NCBI GenBank assembly: GCA_016711505.1
Contig: JADJSV010000017.1
Coordinates: forward strand, 508,223 to 572,222
Source: Bacteroidota bacterium
GTDB lineage: Bacteria > Bacteroidota > Bacteroidia > AKYH767-A > 2013-40CM-41-45
Length of the DNA stretch: 64,000 nt
Direction of reading: 5' to 3'
Of the stretch, positions 16,963 through 26,542 are shown one piece after another (the stretch's first letter is position 1; each line of letters begins with the position of its first letter). The notes under the pieces were generated by a model, which saw only the letters and a program-made list of their open reading frames with translations, was not told the DNA's origin and made no database searches. A program made the translations under genes and the position numbers.

Positions 16963-18083
16963 GATAGTATGATTAAATCAATTTCCAGTTTATTCAGTTT
17001 TTTTAATAACTCATTGAAAGTATTAGTAGCCATAATAATTGTGAACAGATTAAAGTGTGGCTTCCCTATACAAATTGTTGTTATTCCCCTTTCTTCTGCT
17101 ACCTCAGCAATGGACTTTGCAATATTCGAACTTTGCTTTTTAATTATTTCTGCACCTAACTCTGTTGCAAGTTTATAATTATTTATCAAATGCCTCTGTT
17201 TGTCAAGTGCAATTTTATCAGAGCTTTCTTCAGGTGTCTCTACAAAAAGTACATACCATTTACAATTATAATAATTTGCAAGACGTGCCGTCTTCCTGAT
17301 TATTTCTTTAGCAATTGTTTCATTACTGCTTATGCAAGCTAAAAATCGTTCCTGACGTAAAGCTAAATTTCTGGGTAATTCTGTTTCAATTTTTCTTTCA
17401 ACTTGTGATGCTACTTCTTTCAATGCCATTTCTCTTAACTGCAATATATGCTCCGCTTTGAAAAAATTCTTTAATGCGGTCTCAATCTTTTCAGCATGAT
17501 ATATCTTCCCTTCTTTTAATCGGGTAATTAACTCATCGGCAGTAAGATCAATATTTACGACTTCATCAGCTAGCGCAATTACTTTATCCGGAACTCTTTC
17601 CATTACTTCTATTCCGGTAATTTTCCTTACTTCTTCATTCAGACTTTCAATGTGCTGGATGTTTAAAGCACTAATAACATTAATTCCTGCATTCAAAATA
17701 TCCATTACATCCTGCCAGCGCTTTTCATTTTTACTACCTTCAATGTTAGTATGAGCAAGTTCATCAACTATTACAACTTCCGGACGCAGACTGATGACAG
17801 CCTGTACATCCATTTCTTCCAGTTCTTTTCCTTTATAAAAAATCGTTCTCCTTGGAATCAATGGTAATCCCGCTAAAAGCTCATGCGTTTCTTTTCTGTT
17901 ATGGGTTTCAACGTAACCAATCTTAACATCAATGCCATTTTGCAATAAAGCACGCGCTTCCTGTAACATCCGGTACGTTTTACCTACTCCGGCGCTCATG
18001 CCGATGTAAATTTTAAACTTACCCCGCCTTGACTTTTGTATCAGGTCAAGAAAATCTTGCGCTGATTTTCTGCTCTCTTCCAT
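16959..18083 (-). CDS. kdpD: KdpD N-terminal sensor protein (stand-alone)
   Basis: This is a 374-residue cytoplasmic protein equal to the N-terminal half of KdpD. The KdpD sensor domain (about 18-230) carries Walker A GMSAGVGKT and Walker B VVIVDELAHTN plus the family's NIQHIESLN. It is followed by a USP-like domain (about 250-374; RFLACISSNETIAKEIIRKTARLA … TTICIGKPHFN). The transmembrane and kinase parts of E. coli-type KdpD are absent; a separate kinase gene follows with a 4-bp overlap. Such short KdpD proteins are usual in Bacteroidota. It likely senses K+ limitation or nucleotides and tunes the partner kinase. Confidence 0.92.
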   Translation of the reverse strand: MEESRKSAQDFLDLIQKSRRGKFKIYIGMSAGVGKTYRMLQEARALLQNGIDVKIGYVETHNRKETHELLAGLPLIPRRTIFYKGKELEEMDVQAVISLRPEVVIVDELAHTNIEGSKNEKRWQDVMDILNAGINVISALNIQHIESLNEEVRKITGIEVMERVPDKVIALADEVVNIDLTADELITRLKEGKIYHAEKIETALKNFFKAEHILQLREMALKEVASQVERKIETELPRNLALRQERFLACISSNETIAKEIIRKTARLANYYNCKWYVLFVETPEESSDKIALDKQRHLINNYKLATELGAEIIKKQSSNIAKSIAEVAEERGITTICIGKPHFNLFTIIMATNTFNELLKKLNKLEIDLIILS

Positions 18084-18155
18084 TGATCATAATTTAAAAC
18101 AGGCAGAGAACCTATGCCGGTCTTTAGCCGGAATTAGATTCTCCACAATTTTTTA

Positions 18156-19241
18156 TTAAAATGAAATTGCTATGGATGTAGTGAAGAAATAATTTTGCTT
18201 CGAAGGTTTATTGTCCATTGTAAATATTTCATCTTTACTATTAAGTCCTCGTCCTTCTATTCTCCACAATACATTATCACTAACAGCATAATCCAGATTT
18301 AATGAATACCCCATTGTCTGAAAACCATTTTGCGTTCCTGTTGCAATGATAACACCTTTTTCATCTGTATAATATTCTGCTCTTGCAGCTATCCGAACTT
18401 TTGATGTTGGTTTATATTGCATGATTAATACCGGAGAATACCAGTTGTTATATTCACTCTTTTTAGCATTCTGCTGCATACCGATATCAAAACCTGCAGT
18501 GATTCCAAATTTCTCCGTCAGTTGAAACTGACCATAAAAATTATTAAAGATGCGCATTTGCTTTACACTATCCGGTTGTTCATTCCCTGCGAATGTACTC
18601 CAATTGAATGTAACTTTCGAATTCGGTTTATAAGTAAGCTGGGTTCCAAAAGCTGGTGTCTGATTTCCGGGTATACGTTGTACACGTTGCCATCCATTCA
18701 AATACATTGCTGCTAAATACAACTTTTCATTCCCGGAAGTAAAACTAATTCTAACTCCTGATTCATAATAGGGTGAATTTTCAGCTAAAATACTTCTTGT
18801 CAAATTCCAACAGTCTTTTCCAATTGCACTTTCAAAACCAATATGAGATGGTAAAATTCCGGCATCAATCCACATGTTCTTCTTTTTGGAAATTTTAAAT
18901 CCTACGTTGGCTTCAAAAATATTTTTCAATAAATTTTGCTCTCCCGCCAGATTATACTGTGGATATGTCCCTGCCATCAAACCAAAGTTCCCTCTAACAT
19001 CATCGGTTGAATAATTCGCTTTTACGAGTCCCAGGTTTAAATTAACTTCATTGTGTCTGTTGAATGAATAAAAGAATGCCGGACGCTCGTGATTTTCCGG
19101 ATTTCCAATATCATAACTGTAATATGCTTCCACGTAACCTGATATTGTAAGCGGATCTGCTTTCGTTGTATCCTGAGCATCCACTCCGGATAATATTGAA
19201 ATAAAAGCACTAAGTAGTATTGTTGTTTTCATTGTGGTCAT
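18156..19241 (-). CDS. Outer-membrane beta-barrel porin (BBP2/OmpL-like) of the kdp operon
   Basis: This is a 361-residue protein. Residues 1-22 are a signal peptide (…SGVDAQD). The rest consists of alternating amphipathic strands with many aromatic girdle residues (ISGYVEAYYSYDIG, NNWYSPVLIMQYKPTSKVRIAARAEYYTDEKG) and a final strand ending in phenylalanine (QNYFFTTSIAISF), the beta-barrel assembly signal. This pattern matches putative beta-barrel porin-2. It starts one base after kdpC ends and precedes kdpD, so it is surely co-transcribed. It probably lets K+ or small solutes through the outer membrane to the Kdp pump (inference). Confidence 0.85.
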   Translation of the reverse strand: MTTMKTTILLSAFISILSGVDAQDTTKADPLTISGYVEAYYSYDIGNPENHERPAFFYSFNRHNEVNLNLGLVKANYSTDDVRGNFGLMAGTYPQYNLAGEQNLLKNIFEANVGFKISKKKNMWIDAGILPSHIGFESAIGKDCWNLTRSILAENSPYYESGVRISFTSGNEKLYLAAMYLNGWQRVQRIPGNQTPAFGTQLTYKPNSKVTFNWSTFAGNEQPDSVKQMRIFNNFYGQFQLTEKFGITAGFDIGMQQNAKKSEYNNWYSPVLIMQYKPTSKVRIAARAEYYTDEKGVIIATGTQNGFQTMGYSLNLDYAVSDNVLWRIEGRGLNSKDEIFTMDNKPSKQNYFFTTSIAISF

Positions 19242-19242
19242 T

Positions 19243-19803
19243 TTATCTAAGATTGTCTAATTCTAAATTAAGTTTTAATACGTTTATTTTTTCTGTTCCG
19301 AATAATCCCAATAATGGTTTTTGTGTATTTTCTGAAATGAGTTTTTGAATATTTTCTTCTGAAATATTTCTGACCATTGCAATTCTTTTCACTTGCACCT
19401 TTGCTGCCTGCACTGAAATATTCGGATCTAATCCACTTCCACTGGCTGTGACCAGGTCAGAAGGAATTTGTGATTTTTCAATTCCCGGATTGTGAACCAG
19501 AAATGTATCAATCCTTGACTGAACTTCTGCAAGATAATCCGGATTACTTGGTCCCTTGTTACTTCCGCCGCTGCCTGCCGCATTGTATCCAACAGCCGAA
19601 GGTCTGGAGTAAAAATATTTATCGTCAGTAAATGACTGACCGATATTAGCGTAGTATTTTTTATCGCCCTGAATAATAATTTCTCCTTTTCCGTTGTTCG
19701 GAGCGAATTGCGCAACACCATAAACTGCCAGAGTATAGATGCCCATAAAAAACACAAGCGAAACCAGTGTAAGTCTTATTGCTGGTAGTATATTTGTTTT
19801 CAT
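19243..19803 (-). CDS. kdpC: K+-transporting ATPase subunit KdpC
   Basis: A 186-residue subunit with one N-terminal membrane span (LTLVSLVFFMGIYTLAVYGVAQ) and a periplasmic domain carrying family motifs: YFYSRPSAVGYN near residue 63, SGGSNKGPSNP near 79, and LVTASGSGLDPNIS near 116 followed by AAKVQVKRIA. KdpC joins KdpA to KdpB and assists ATP-driven K+ uptake in the KdpFABC complex. The length is normal. The gene lies 12 bp after kdpB and directly before the porin gene. Confidence 0.96.
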   Translation of the reverse strand: MKTNILPAIRLTLVSLVFFMGIYTLAVYGVAQFAPNNGKGEIIIQGDKKYYANIGQSFTDDKYFYSRPSAVGYNAAGSGGSNKGPSNPDYLAEVQSRIDTFLVHNPGIEKSQIPSDLVTASGSGLDPNISVQAAKVQVKRIAMVRNISEENIQKLISENTQKPLLGLFGTEKINVLKLNLELDNLR

Positions 19804-19815
19804 AATGAATTTTTT

Positions 19816-21846
19816 TTAGATGAATACTGAAACTATAAGGTCTATTGCTTTTATTCCAATAAATGGTATTAATACACCTCCTAAACCATAAATCAAAAGG
19901 TTCCTGCGAAGTAGTGCACTCGCACCAATCGGTTTGTATGCTACACCTTTTAAAGCTAAAGGGATAAGAAGCGGAATGATGATGGCATTAAAAACTACTG
20001 CAGAAAGTATTGCACTTTCCGGAGAATGCAAATTCATAATGTTCAATCCTTGCAAAGCCGGAATTGCAACAATGAAAAGTGCAGGAATGATGGCAAAATA
20101 TTTTGCAACATCATTTGCAATACTAAAGGTCGTAAGTGTACCACGTGTCATCAGCAACTGTTTGCCGATTTCAACGATCTCTATCAATTTAGTTGGATCA
20201 TTATCCAGATCAACCATATTACCTGCTTCTTTTGCCGCCTGTGTTCCGCTATTCATTGCAACACCAACATCAGCTTGTGCCAGTGCAGGGGCATCGTTAG
20301 TTCCATCACCCATCATTGCAACTAATCTTCCTTCCGATTGTTCTTTCTTGATGTAATTCATTTTATCTTCGGGTTTAGCCTCTGCAATAAAATCATCAAC
20401 TCCTGCTTTCTCTGCAATGAATTTTGCCGTTAAAGGATTATCACCTGTAACCATAACGGTTTTTATTCCCATTTTGCGAAGACGATCAAATCGTTCTCTT
20501 ATGCCCGGTTTGATAATATCCTGCAATTCAATGACACCAATTATTTTTTCATTTTCAGAAACTACCAATGGTGTTCCGCCATTGCCTGAGATCGCTATAA
20601 CTCTTTCGGATACCTCTGAAGGATAACTATTCCCTGCTTTTTCACTCAGATTTCTGATCGCATCTGACGCACCTTTTCTGATTCGTGTACTTTCAAAATC
20701 AATTCCTGAACTACGTGTTTCAGCAGTAAATTTTATGAACTTTGGATTACTGATATTGTAATCAGATGAACTTACTCCAGCCAGTTCAATGATTGATTTC
20801 CCTTCCGGTGTCTGATCACTCATCGAACTCAATACAACACATTTTGTAAAATGCTTTTCGTCGATTCCATTAGCACGATAAAAATGGGTAGCCTTACGAT
20901 TACCAATCGTTATTGTTCCTGTTTTGTCAAGTAACAAAACATCAATATCACCTGCTGTTTCAACTGCTTTTCCTGATTTGGTAATTACATTTGCTCTCAA
21001 TGCTCTATCCATTCCTGCAATTCCTATTGCGGAAAGCAAACCTCCTATGGTTGTCGGGATCAGACAAACAAACAATGAAATAAATGCCGCAATTGTTATA
21101 GGCGTATTTGCGTAGTCTGCAAATGGCTTCAGTGTAACGGTAACAATAATGAAAACAAGAGTAAATCCTGCAAGCAGAATGGTCAAAGCAATTTCATTCG
21201 GAGTTTTTTGCCGACTTGCGCCTTCTACCAATGCAATCATTTTATCTAAAAAACTTTCACCTTGTTCAGTAGTAACTTTTACTGTGATTTTATCCGATAA
21301 AACTTTTGTTCCACCGGTTACTGAACTTTTATCACCGCCTGCTTCACGAATTACCGGAGCCGATTCTCCTGTAATAGCACTCTCGTCTATGGTTGCCAAC
21401 CCTTCAACAATTTCACCATCTGCCGGAATAATGTCTCCTGTTTCGCAAATAAAAACATCTCCTTTTTTCAATTGAGAGGAAGAAATTAATTCTCCGCTTT
21501 TTAATTTTGCAGGTGTTTCTTCTCTGGTTTTTCGTAAGCTGTCGGCTTGTGCTTTACCGCGGGCCTCAGCTATTGCTTCTGCGAAGTTGGCAAAAAGCAA
21601 TGTGAGTAATAATACAATAAACACAACAAAGTTGTAAGCAAAACTGCCTTGTGTTTGTTCGCCGGATAAAATCCATAAGCACACAATGAACATTACAGCT
21701 GTTCCAATCTCCACCGTAAACATTACGGGATTACGAAACATTATTTTTGGATTCAGTTTCACAAAAGACTGTTTCAATGCTTCCTGCATTAAGTCTTTTT
21801 GAAACAAGGATGTATTTTTAGTCATCTTCTTTAATTTTATAATCAT
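19816..21846 (-). CDS. kdpB: K+-transporting P-type ATPase subunit KdpB
   Basis: The catalytic P-type ATPase of KdpFABC, hydrolysing ATP to drive high-affinity K+ import at the inner membrane; 676 residues. Visible are the actuator TGES motif, the phosphorylation loop DKTGT near residue 307, [11 protein letters not shown] near 470, [17 protein letters not shown] near 517, and the usual membrane spans. The ATG used here shares its A with the kdpA stop (TAATG). A second ATG eight codons later ([11 protein letters not shown]) fits homologous starts equally well. No defect is seen. Confidence 0.97.
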   Translation of the reverse strand: MIIKLKKMTKNTSLFQKDLMQEALKQSFVKLNPKIMFRNPVMFTVEIGTAVMFIVCLWILSGEQTQGSFAYNFVVFIVLLLTLLFANFAEAIAEARGKAQADSLRKTREETPAKLKSGELISSSQLKKGDVFICETGDIIPADGEIVEGLATIDESAITGESAPVIREAGGDKSSVTGGTKVLSDKITVKVTTEQGESFLDKMIALVEGASRQKTPNEIALTILLAGFTLVFIIVTVTLKPFADYANTPITIAAFISLFVCLIPTTIGGLLSAIGIAGMDRALRANVITKSGKAVETAGDIDVLLLDKTGTITIGNRKATHFYRANGIDEKHFTKCVVLSSMSDQTPEGKSIIELAGVSSSDYNISNPKFIKFTAETRSSGIDFESTRIRKGASDAIRNLSEKAGNSYPSEVSERVIAISGNGGTPLVVSENEKIIGVIELQDIIKPGIRERFDRLRKMGIKTVMVTGDNPLTAKFIAEKAGVDDFIAEAKPEDKMNYIKKEQSEGRLVAMMGDGTNDAPALAQADVGVAMNSGTQAAKEAGNMVDLDNDPTKLIEIVEIGKQLLMTRGTLTTFSIANDVAKYFAIIPALFIVAIPALQGLNIMNLHSPESAILSAVVFNAIIIPLLIPLALKGVAYKPIGASALLRRNLLIYGLGGVLIPFIGIKAIDLIVSVFI

Positions 21847-23546
21847 TAATACAATGAGAAGTGCTCAGCGATCGGCCCTAATGTAAGCGCAGGGAAAAAT
21901 GCAAGTGCAGCCACAATAGCAATCACCGCAAACACCATCAGGCCAAAAGTTGGAGTGTCTGTTTTTAACGTACCATTACTTTCCGGAATATATTTTTTAC
22001 TTGCTAAAATTCCTGCAATTGCAACGGGTCCAATTATCGGCAGGTATCGTGCAAACAACATCACTATTCCGCATGCTATATTCCAAAACGGAGTGTTGTC
22101 GCCTAATCCCTCAAAGCCGCTGCCATTGTTTGCGCTTGCGGAACTGAATTCATATAACATTTCACTGAAGCCATGATTGCCGGGATTGGCTAACCAGCCT
22201 GAATATTCTGTTGGATTTCCTGCGTATAAGAAACTGGAAATAGCGGTTCCTGCAAGAATCAACAAAGGATGTAACAATGCTATTACCATTGCTATTTTCA
22301 TTTCTTTAGCCTCTATTTTTTTCCCAAGAAATTCAGGAGTTCTTCCTACCATTAATCCGCTGATGAAAACCGCGAGTATAATAAATATGTAAAAATTCAG
22401 AAAGCCTACTCCTACACCGCCATAAAAGGAATTGATCATCATTCCTAACATAGTGAACATTCCGGTGAGCGGTGTCATACTATCATGCATGGCATTTACA
22501 GAACCATTAGAAGTACATGTTGTATTGATTGCCCAATAAGCAGAAGCAGCAGAACCAAATCGAATTTCCTTTCCTTCCATACTACCATATGATTGATCAA
22601 TTCCCATTTTAGTAATAGATGGATTGCCATTCATTTCATAAATTATAGAAGGAATAACAAGAATTAAAAAACCGATAGTCATTACACCAAAAATTGTCCA
22701 TGCTAATTTTCTTCTTTTCAATACATATCCCATAGCAAAAATCATTGCAACAGGAATCAGTATGATTGAAATTGTTTCAACGATGTTTGTAAAGTAATTC
22801 GGGTTTTCAAATGGATGTGTAGAATTGGGTCCATAAAATCCACCACCATTTGTTCCAATTTGTTTTGGTGCAACAAAAGCAGCTACAGGCCCACGACTTA
22901 CCTGAACTGTATCGCCTTGCAGAGTAACCATTGTGTCTTTTCCTTCAAACGTCATTGGTGTGCCGTTAAAGGCAAGAATGATTGCTACTACAAATGCGAT
23001 TGGTAAGAGAATTCTTGTGCAGCTTCGTACAAAGAAACTGTAGAAATTGCCAAGAGTTGTTGCAGTTTTTTCTTTCATTGCAATAAAAACAACTGCGCAA
23101 ATTGCAATACCGGTTCCTGCACTAATAAACTGCCATAACATTAAGATCAACTGTCCTAAATAAGAAAGGCCGGTTTCTCCTGAATAGTGCTGTAAGTTGG
23201 TATTGGTAACAAAACTCACTGATGTATTGAATGCAAGATCACCACTCATAGATGGATTAGCATCCGGATTTAGTGGCAGCCAACTCATATTTGTAAGTAC
23301 AAACATTGAAATAATGAACCAAACAAGATTGATAGTAAGTAATGCTACCAGATGTTGCTTCCAGTTCATTTCTTTTGCCGGATCAATGCCACTTAGTTTA
23401 AAAAATAATTTATCTAATGGATCGAATATTCTATCAAGCCAGGTATTTTCATAATTGAAAATTTTGCCGATGTAACGACCTAATGGAATAGCCAGTGAAA
23501 TGACCACTCCGTACATAAGGATTACTCCAAGTATTTCTGTATTCAT
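21846..23546 (-). CDS. kdpA: K+-transporting ATPase subunit KdpA
   Basis: The channel-like K+-binding subunit of KdpFABC; about ten membrane spans. The start was set at ATG 23546 ([13 protein letters not shown]), 19 codons inside the longest frame, because homologues start here and kdpF ends at 23551. Four pore-loop signatures for K+ selectivity are visible: [32 protein letters not shown] and [17 protein letters not shown]. It ends in SLY with its stop overlapping the kdpB start. 566 residues, normal length. Confidence 0.96.
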   Translation of the reverse strand: MNTEILGVILMYGVVISLAIPLGRYIGKIFNYENTWLDRIFDPLDKLFFKLSGIDPAKEMNWKQHLVALLTINLVWFIISMFVLTNMSWLPLNPDANPSMSGDLAFNTSVSFVTNTNLQHYSGETGLSYLGQLILMLWQFISAGTGIAICAVVFIAMKEKTATTLGNFYSFFVRSCTRILLPIAFVVAIILAFNGTPMTFEGKDTMVTLQGDTVQVSRGPVAAFVAPKQIGTNGGGFYGPNSTHPFENPNYFTNIVETISIILIPVAMIFAMGYVLKRRKLAWTIFGVMTIGFLILVIPSIIYEMNGNPSITKMGIDQSYGSMEGKEIRFGSAASAYWAINTTCTSNGSVNAMHDSMTPLTGMFTMLGMMINSFYGGVGVGFLNFYIFIILAVFISGLMVGRTPEFLGKKIEAKEMKIAMVIALLHPLLILAGTAISSFLYAGNPTEYSGWLANPGNHGFSEMLYEFSSASANNGSGFEGLGDNTPFWNIACGIVMLFARYLPIIGPVAIAGILASKKYIPESNGTLKTDTPTFGLMVFAVIAIVAALAFFPALTLGPIAEHFSLY

Positions 23547-23550
23547 GGTA

Positions 23551-23628
23551 TTAAAATTTTTCAGGTTTAAGCAGTACGTAGCACATATAGACGAAAACTG
23601 CAATTGCGATAATGAATAATGCTGTCAT
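23551..23628 (-). CDS. kdpF: KdpF small subunit
   Basis: A 25-residue peptide (one membrane span, ALFIIAIAVFVYMCYVLL, then KPEKF) ending 4 bp before the kdpA ATG. Position, size and the lone hydrophobic helix with a short charged tail identify it as KdpF, which stabilises the KdpABC complex in the lipid phase. Confidence 0.88.
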   Translation of the reverse strand: MTALFIIAIAVFVYMCYVLLKPEKF

Positions 23629-23633
23629 AGTGA

Positions 23634-23717
23634 TTAGATTTTTTCAAAGAAATTAATTGCCTTGTAGAATAGGAGAAATCCTAAAATTCCGGTTGCGGTT
23701 AAAATTGATGTGAGCAT
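23634..23717 (-). CDS. 27-aa membrane peptide directly upstream of kdpF
   Basis: ATG at 23717 gives a 27-residue peptide, MLTSILTATGILGFLLFYK followed by AINFFEKI, with stop at 23634, only 5 bp before the kdpF ATG. One hydrophobic span and the tight spacing make it a likely first or second cistron of the kdp operon. It is not a second KdpF by sequence: the tail lacks the KPEKF-type end. It could be an accessory KdpFABC subunit or a leader peptide. No named family is known to me. Confidence 0.6.
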   Translation of the reverse strand: MLTSILTATGILGFLLFYKAINFFEKI

Positions 23718-23780
23718 TTTAGTTTTTGTAAAGGTTAATTTAGTTAGGCCTACGGTCGAGATTTGTATCATATAGCCTAA

Positions 23781-23792
23781 TGATTCTCATCA
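23781..23792. promoter_or_regulatory. Symmetric FNR-like box upstream of kdp operon
   Basis: TGATTCTCATCA is a perfect TGAT-N4-ATCA palindrome. Its centre lies about 70 bp before the ATG at 23717 and 51 bp beyond the stop of the small gene at 23838. It is the same shape as the box before the USP-cdsA operon. Confidence 0.45.
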
Positions 23793-23837
23793 TGAACTCA
23801 AGAATTACATGATATTATCTCTAACTGCAATAATGGA

Positions 23838-23954
23838 TTAATTGGTAAATAATCGGTAAACCACTCCGGTTAGAATGATGCTTCCGTAAAATGCGACGAA
23901 GACGTGCCATGAGTTCACATTTTTGGCTATCCATCTTTTCTGTGAGTATTTCAT
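23838..23954 (-). CDS. 38-aa basic membrane peptide upstream of the kdp operon
   Basis: The frame from ATG 23954 encodes MKYSQKRWIAKNVNSW, a basic N-terminus, followed by the span HVFVAFYGSIILTGVVYRLF and TN. A longer in-frame start at 24026 would add 24 Trp/Arg-rich residues, but that part overlaps the region just after a terminator and looks less protein-like. It lies between the response-regulator terminator and the kdp genes. It may be part of the kdp unit or independent; its function is unknown. Confidence 0.5.
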   Translation of the reverse strand: MKYSQKRWIAKNVNSWHVFVAFYGSIILTGVVYRLFTN

Positions 23955-24058
23955 TTGACTTATTTTTCGCCACCTATACCAAAATACTATCCATAATTTC
24001 CAGATTCTTTCAACCCACTGAAACATAGTTCATTGTTTGAAAACGTGACTTTCGATCA

Positions 24059-24088
24059 CAAAAAAACCCTTTCGTTTTGAAAGGGTTT
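24059..24088 (-). terminator. Intrinsic terminator after the NtrC-type regulator gene
   Basis: AAACCCTTTC-gtttt-GAAAGGGTTT is a perfect 10-bp stem with a 5-nt loop, and on the minus strand it is followed by seven T. It lies 23 bp past the stop of the regulator at 24111, so kdp genes must have their own promoter at about 23720-24055. Confidence 0.9.
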
Positions 24089-24110
24089 GCACTATCGTTT
24101 CGCTATGTTA

Positions 24111-25460
24111 TTAGCTGATCTTGTAATCTTCTAATTTGCGGTAAAGTGTAGTTAAAGCAATATTTAAAAGTTTGGCCGTTTCTGTTTTGTTTCCATTGGT
24201 ATAATTCAAGACCTTTTGAATATGAATTTTCTCGGCACTTGCCAGATCAAATGCAGAAAGCTGTTTCCCATTATTAATAGATGTAGTTGTGTGAAATTCC
24301 GTTGGAAGAGATTCTACCAAAAGTTCGTTTGTCTCAGACAAAATTACACTGCGCTCAATTACGTTTTTTAGTTCTCTGATATTTCCATTCCAGGTGTGCT
24401 GTTTCAAAGCCTCCAAAAATTCTTTAGATATTTTTACTATTCGCTTATTCGTTTTTGCAGAAAATAATTGCAGAAAATGATTTGCTAAAAGTTCAATGTC
24501 TGCAACCCTTTCCCGAAGCGCCGGCAGTTGTATTTGAAAAACTGAAATTCGGTAAAACAAATCCTGTCTGAAATGGCCGGCATCTATTTCTTTTTGTAAA
24601 TTTCTGTTTGTTGCTGCTATAATCCGAACATCAACTTTAGTTGTTTTACTTTCACCTACTTTTAGAAATTCGCCGGACTCTATAACCCTTAGCAACTTTG
24701 CCTGCAGGTCTAAAGCCATCTCTCCGATTTCATCCAGGAAAATTGTTCCATTATTAGCTTCTTCAAAAAGACCTTTCTGATCTTTAACTGCACCTGTAAA
24801 TGCTCCCGCTTTATGTCCGAACATTTCACTTTCCAAAAGATCCTTACTGAACGCTGAACAGTTTATCGCTACAAAATTTTGTTTGTGTCTCTTACTCCCT
24901 TGGTGAATTGCTTGTGCAAAGAGCTCTTTTCCTGTTCCAGTATCGCCGGTCAGTAATACAGTAGTATCTGTTTGAGCAACTTTCTGCGCTAACTCTATTG
25001 CTTGAAAAATTGATCTTGATTTACCAAGAATTTTATCAAAAGAGTATTTAACTCCTAACTGTTTTTCAAGTTGATTTACCCGTTTAGCCAATTCAACTTT
25101 TTCAATAGCGCGATATATCAGTGGAATAATTTTTTCGTTATCGTCACCTTTTGTGATATAATCAAATGCTCCATTCTTTATTGCCTGCACTCCATCTGGT
25201 ATATTTCCGTAAGCAGTGAGTAAAATTATTTCAATCAGTGGTTGCGACGACTTTATTCTGTTTATCAATTCCACACCATTACCATCAGGCAATTTGACAT
25301 CACAGATCACAACATCTATTTCAAACTGCTCCAGAAGCTTCATAGCAGATCTACAATCTCCCGCTTCAGCCACATCGAAACCTTCGGATTTTATGATCCT
25401 GCCAAAGAGATTCCGAAGTTTTTCTTCGTCGTCAATGATTAGAATTTTGCCTTTATTCAT
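24111..25460 (-). CDS. NtrC-family sigma-54-dependent response regulator
   Basis: A 449-residue regulator. The receiver domain (1-120) has the acidic pair DDE at 10-12, phospho-acceptor D53 in VICDVKLPDGNG, and K in YITKG. The AAA+ domain (about 140-370) has Walker A GDTGTGKE, the sigma-54-contact loop GAFTGA, Walker B TIFLDEIGE, and R-finger region LRERVADIELL. A Fis-type helix-turn-helix closes it (KTETAKLLNIALTTLYRKL). It lies at the head of the kdp island where E. coli would have OmpR-type KdpE. It most likely pairs with the kinase at 15245. I searched the kdp upstream region for a GG-N10-GC sigma-54 promoter and found no convincing one. Confidence 0.93.
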   Translation of the reverse strand: MNKGKILIIDDEEKLRNLFGRIIKSEGFDVAEAGDCRSAMKLLEQFEIDVVICDVKLPDGNGVELINRIKSSQPLIEIILLTAYGNIPDGVQAIKNGAFDYITKGDDNEKIIPLIYRAIEKVELAKRVNQLEKQLGVKYSFDKILGKSRSIFQAIELAQKVAQTDTTVLLTGDTGTGKELFAQAIHQGSKRHKQNFVAINCSAFSKDLLESEMFGHKAGAFTGAVKDQKGLFEEANNGTIFLDEIGEMALDLQAKLLRVIESGEFLKVGESKTTKVDVRIIAATNRNLQKEIDAGHFRQDLFYRISVFQIQLPALRERVADIELLANHFLQLFSAKTNKRIVKISKEFLEALKQHTWNGNIRELKNVIERSVILSETNELLVESLPTEFHTTTSINNGKQLSAFDLASAEKIHIQKVLNYTNGNKTETAKLLNIALTTLYRKLEDYKIS

Positions 25461-25556
25461 CTGACAAAGATACAGGTTTGGGGTATAGCCAATTATATAA
25501 ACTTTAAAAACTTTTCAGACTTATTACAAATTTAGCAAATATAAGGAGCGCAAATT

Positions 25557-26402
25557 TCAATGCCGTAATTCTTCTCCTTTGAAATTATCACTCAGATACT
25601 TTGCAACGATTGAATTAAAAAGCTCCGGATTGTCTTTTGTCACAGAATGTTTTTCTCCTGTAAGAATGCAAAGATTTCCTTTCTTAATATTTCTGTATAT
25701 AAATAATGAGTGTTCTTCCGGAATCACATCTCTGTCTGTTGTCATAACTAACACCGGACATTTTATTTGTGCGAGGTCATTTTTTGAAATGTGCGGTTGA
25801 AATTCCATCATCCGGTTACGTTGTTGAATTATCTTCCAGTCTTTAGTTGTGTCTTTTTTGGCAAGCATTTGGTCAGCATTTCTTCTATCACTTTTTACTT
25901 CATCATAGCTGAATGGATAAAGTCCGATTGTATCCGGAGTTAAATTCGCAGCAAAAGCTACCCCTTTCTTAATTTTCTTCGGATAATCAATTGCAAGTAA
26001 CAAAGTCAGAATTCCGCCATCACTTCTGCCAACGACATACGCTGAATCAATTTTCAAATGATCCAGTATTCCTGAAATATCTTTTGCCATTTGGGCATAG
26101 GTAAGACTATCATTTCCAAGTTCACTTTTCCCTCTCCCTCTGCAATCCGGAATAATAACTTTATACTTTTTGGAAAAGAATTCTATCTGCGGTTTCATGT
26201 AAGATATGTTTCCGCCATTTCCATGAATCAAAACCAGCGGCTCGCCTTCTCCGTAAACTTCGTAATAAAGTTTTGCTCCGTCGAGTGTAATGTAATTGCC
26301 GGCTTCATTGCTATTACCAATTGAAGTCGCATCAAAAACTTTTTGTGCAATGACAGAAAATGAAAATAATAAACAAGTGACGACTAGCATACAGTTTTTC
26401 AT
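25557..26402 (-). CDS. Secreted alpha/beta hydrolase
   Basis: A 281-residue protein with signal peptide (1-19, …FSVIAQ) and an alpha/beta-hydrolase fold. The oxyanion region is VLIHGNGGN (about residue 57). The nucleophile elbow G-R-S-D-G gives Ser near residue 125. The acid is probably Asp in MTTDRDVIPEEH (about 224), and the catalytic His is in LTGEKHSVTKDNP (about 253). The substrate is unknown. The gene is solitary and followed downstream by the kdp regulator gene on the same strand after a 97-bp gap. Confidence 0.9.
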   Translation of the reverse strand: MKNCMLVVTCLLFSFSVIAQKVFDATSIGNSNEAGNYITLDGAKLYYEVYGEGEPLVLIHGNGGNISYMKPQIEFFSKKYKVIIPDCRGRGKSELGNDSLTYAQMAKDISGILDHLKIDSAYVVGRSDGGILTLLLAIDYPKKIKKGVAFAANLTPDTIGLYPFSYDEVKSDRRNADQMLAKKDTTKDWKIIQQRNRMMEFQPHISKNDLAQIKCPVLVMTTDRDVIPEEHSLFIYRNIKKGNLCILTGEKHSVTKDNPELFNSIVAKYLSDNFKGEELRH

Positions 26403-26499
26403 ATGGTTGAATTTTTTTCGGTGAATATCTTCTTGCTAAACATGAAATTTAGAATCCCCAACAAATATTTGATTTAATACTCCCGGTAATCCCAAAATC

Positions 26500-26533
26500 A
26501 TCCATTTAATCCCGGTATCCATTTAATCCCGGC
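26500..26533. repeat. Two tandem 17-bp repeats
   Basis: ATCCATTTAATCCCGGT followed by ATCCATTTAATCCCGGC, with related fragments (TAATCCC, ATACTCCCGGT) just upstream. It lies in the 140-bp gap between the hydrolase and VOC genes. A minor direct repeat without an obvious role. Confidence 0.6.
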
Positions 26534-26542
26534 ATCAGTTGT

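Noticed and set aside
20026..20356. Overlapping 99-140 aa plus-strand ORFs within kdpB
   Set aside because: They are antisense to a fully conserved P-type ATPase gene, so are frame shadows.
23720..24060. Sigma-54 (-24/-12) promoter before the kdp operon
   Set aside because: TGGCACG occurs on the minus strand near 23915 but the GC element is at the wrong spacing; no GG-N10-GC match was found.
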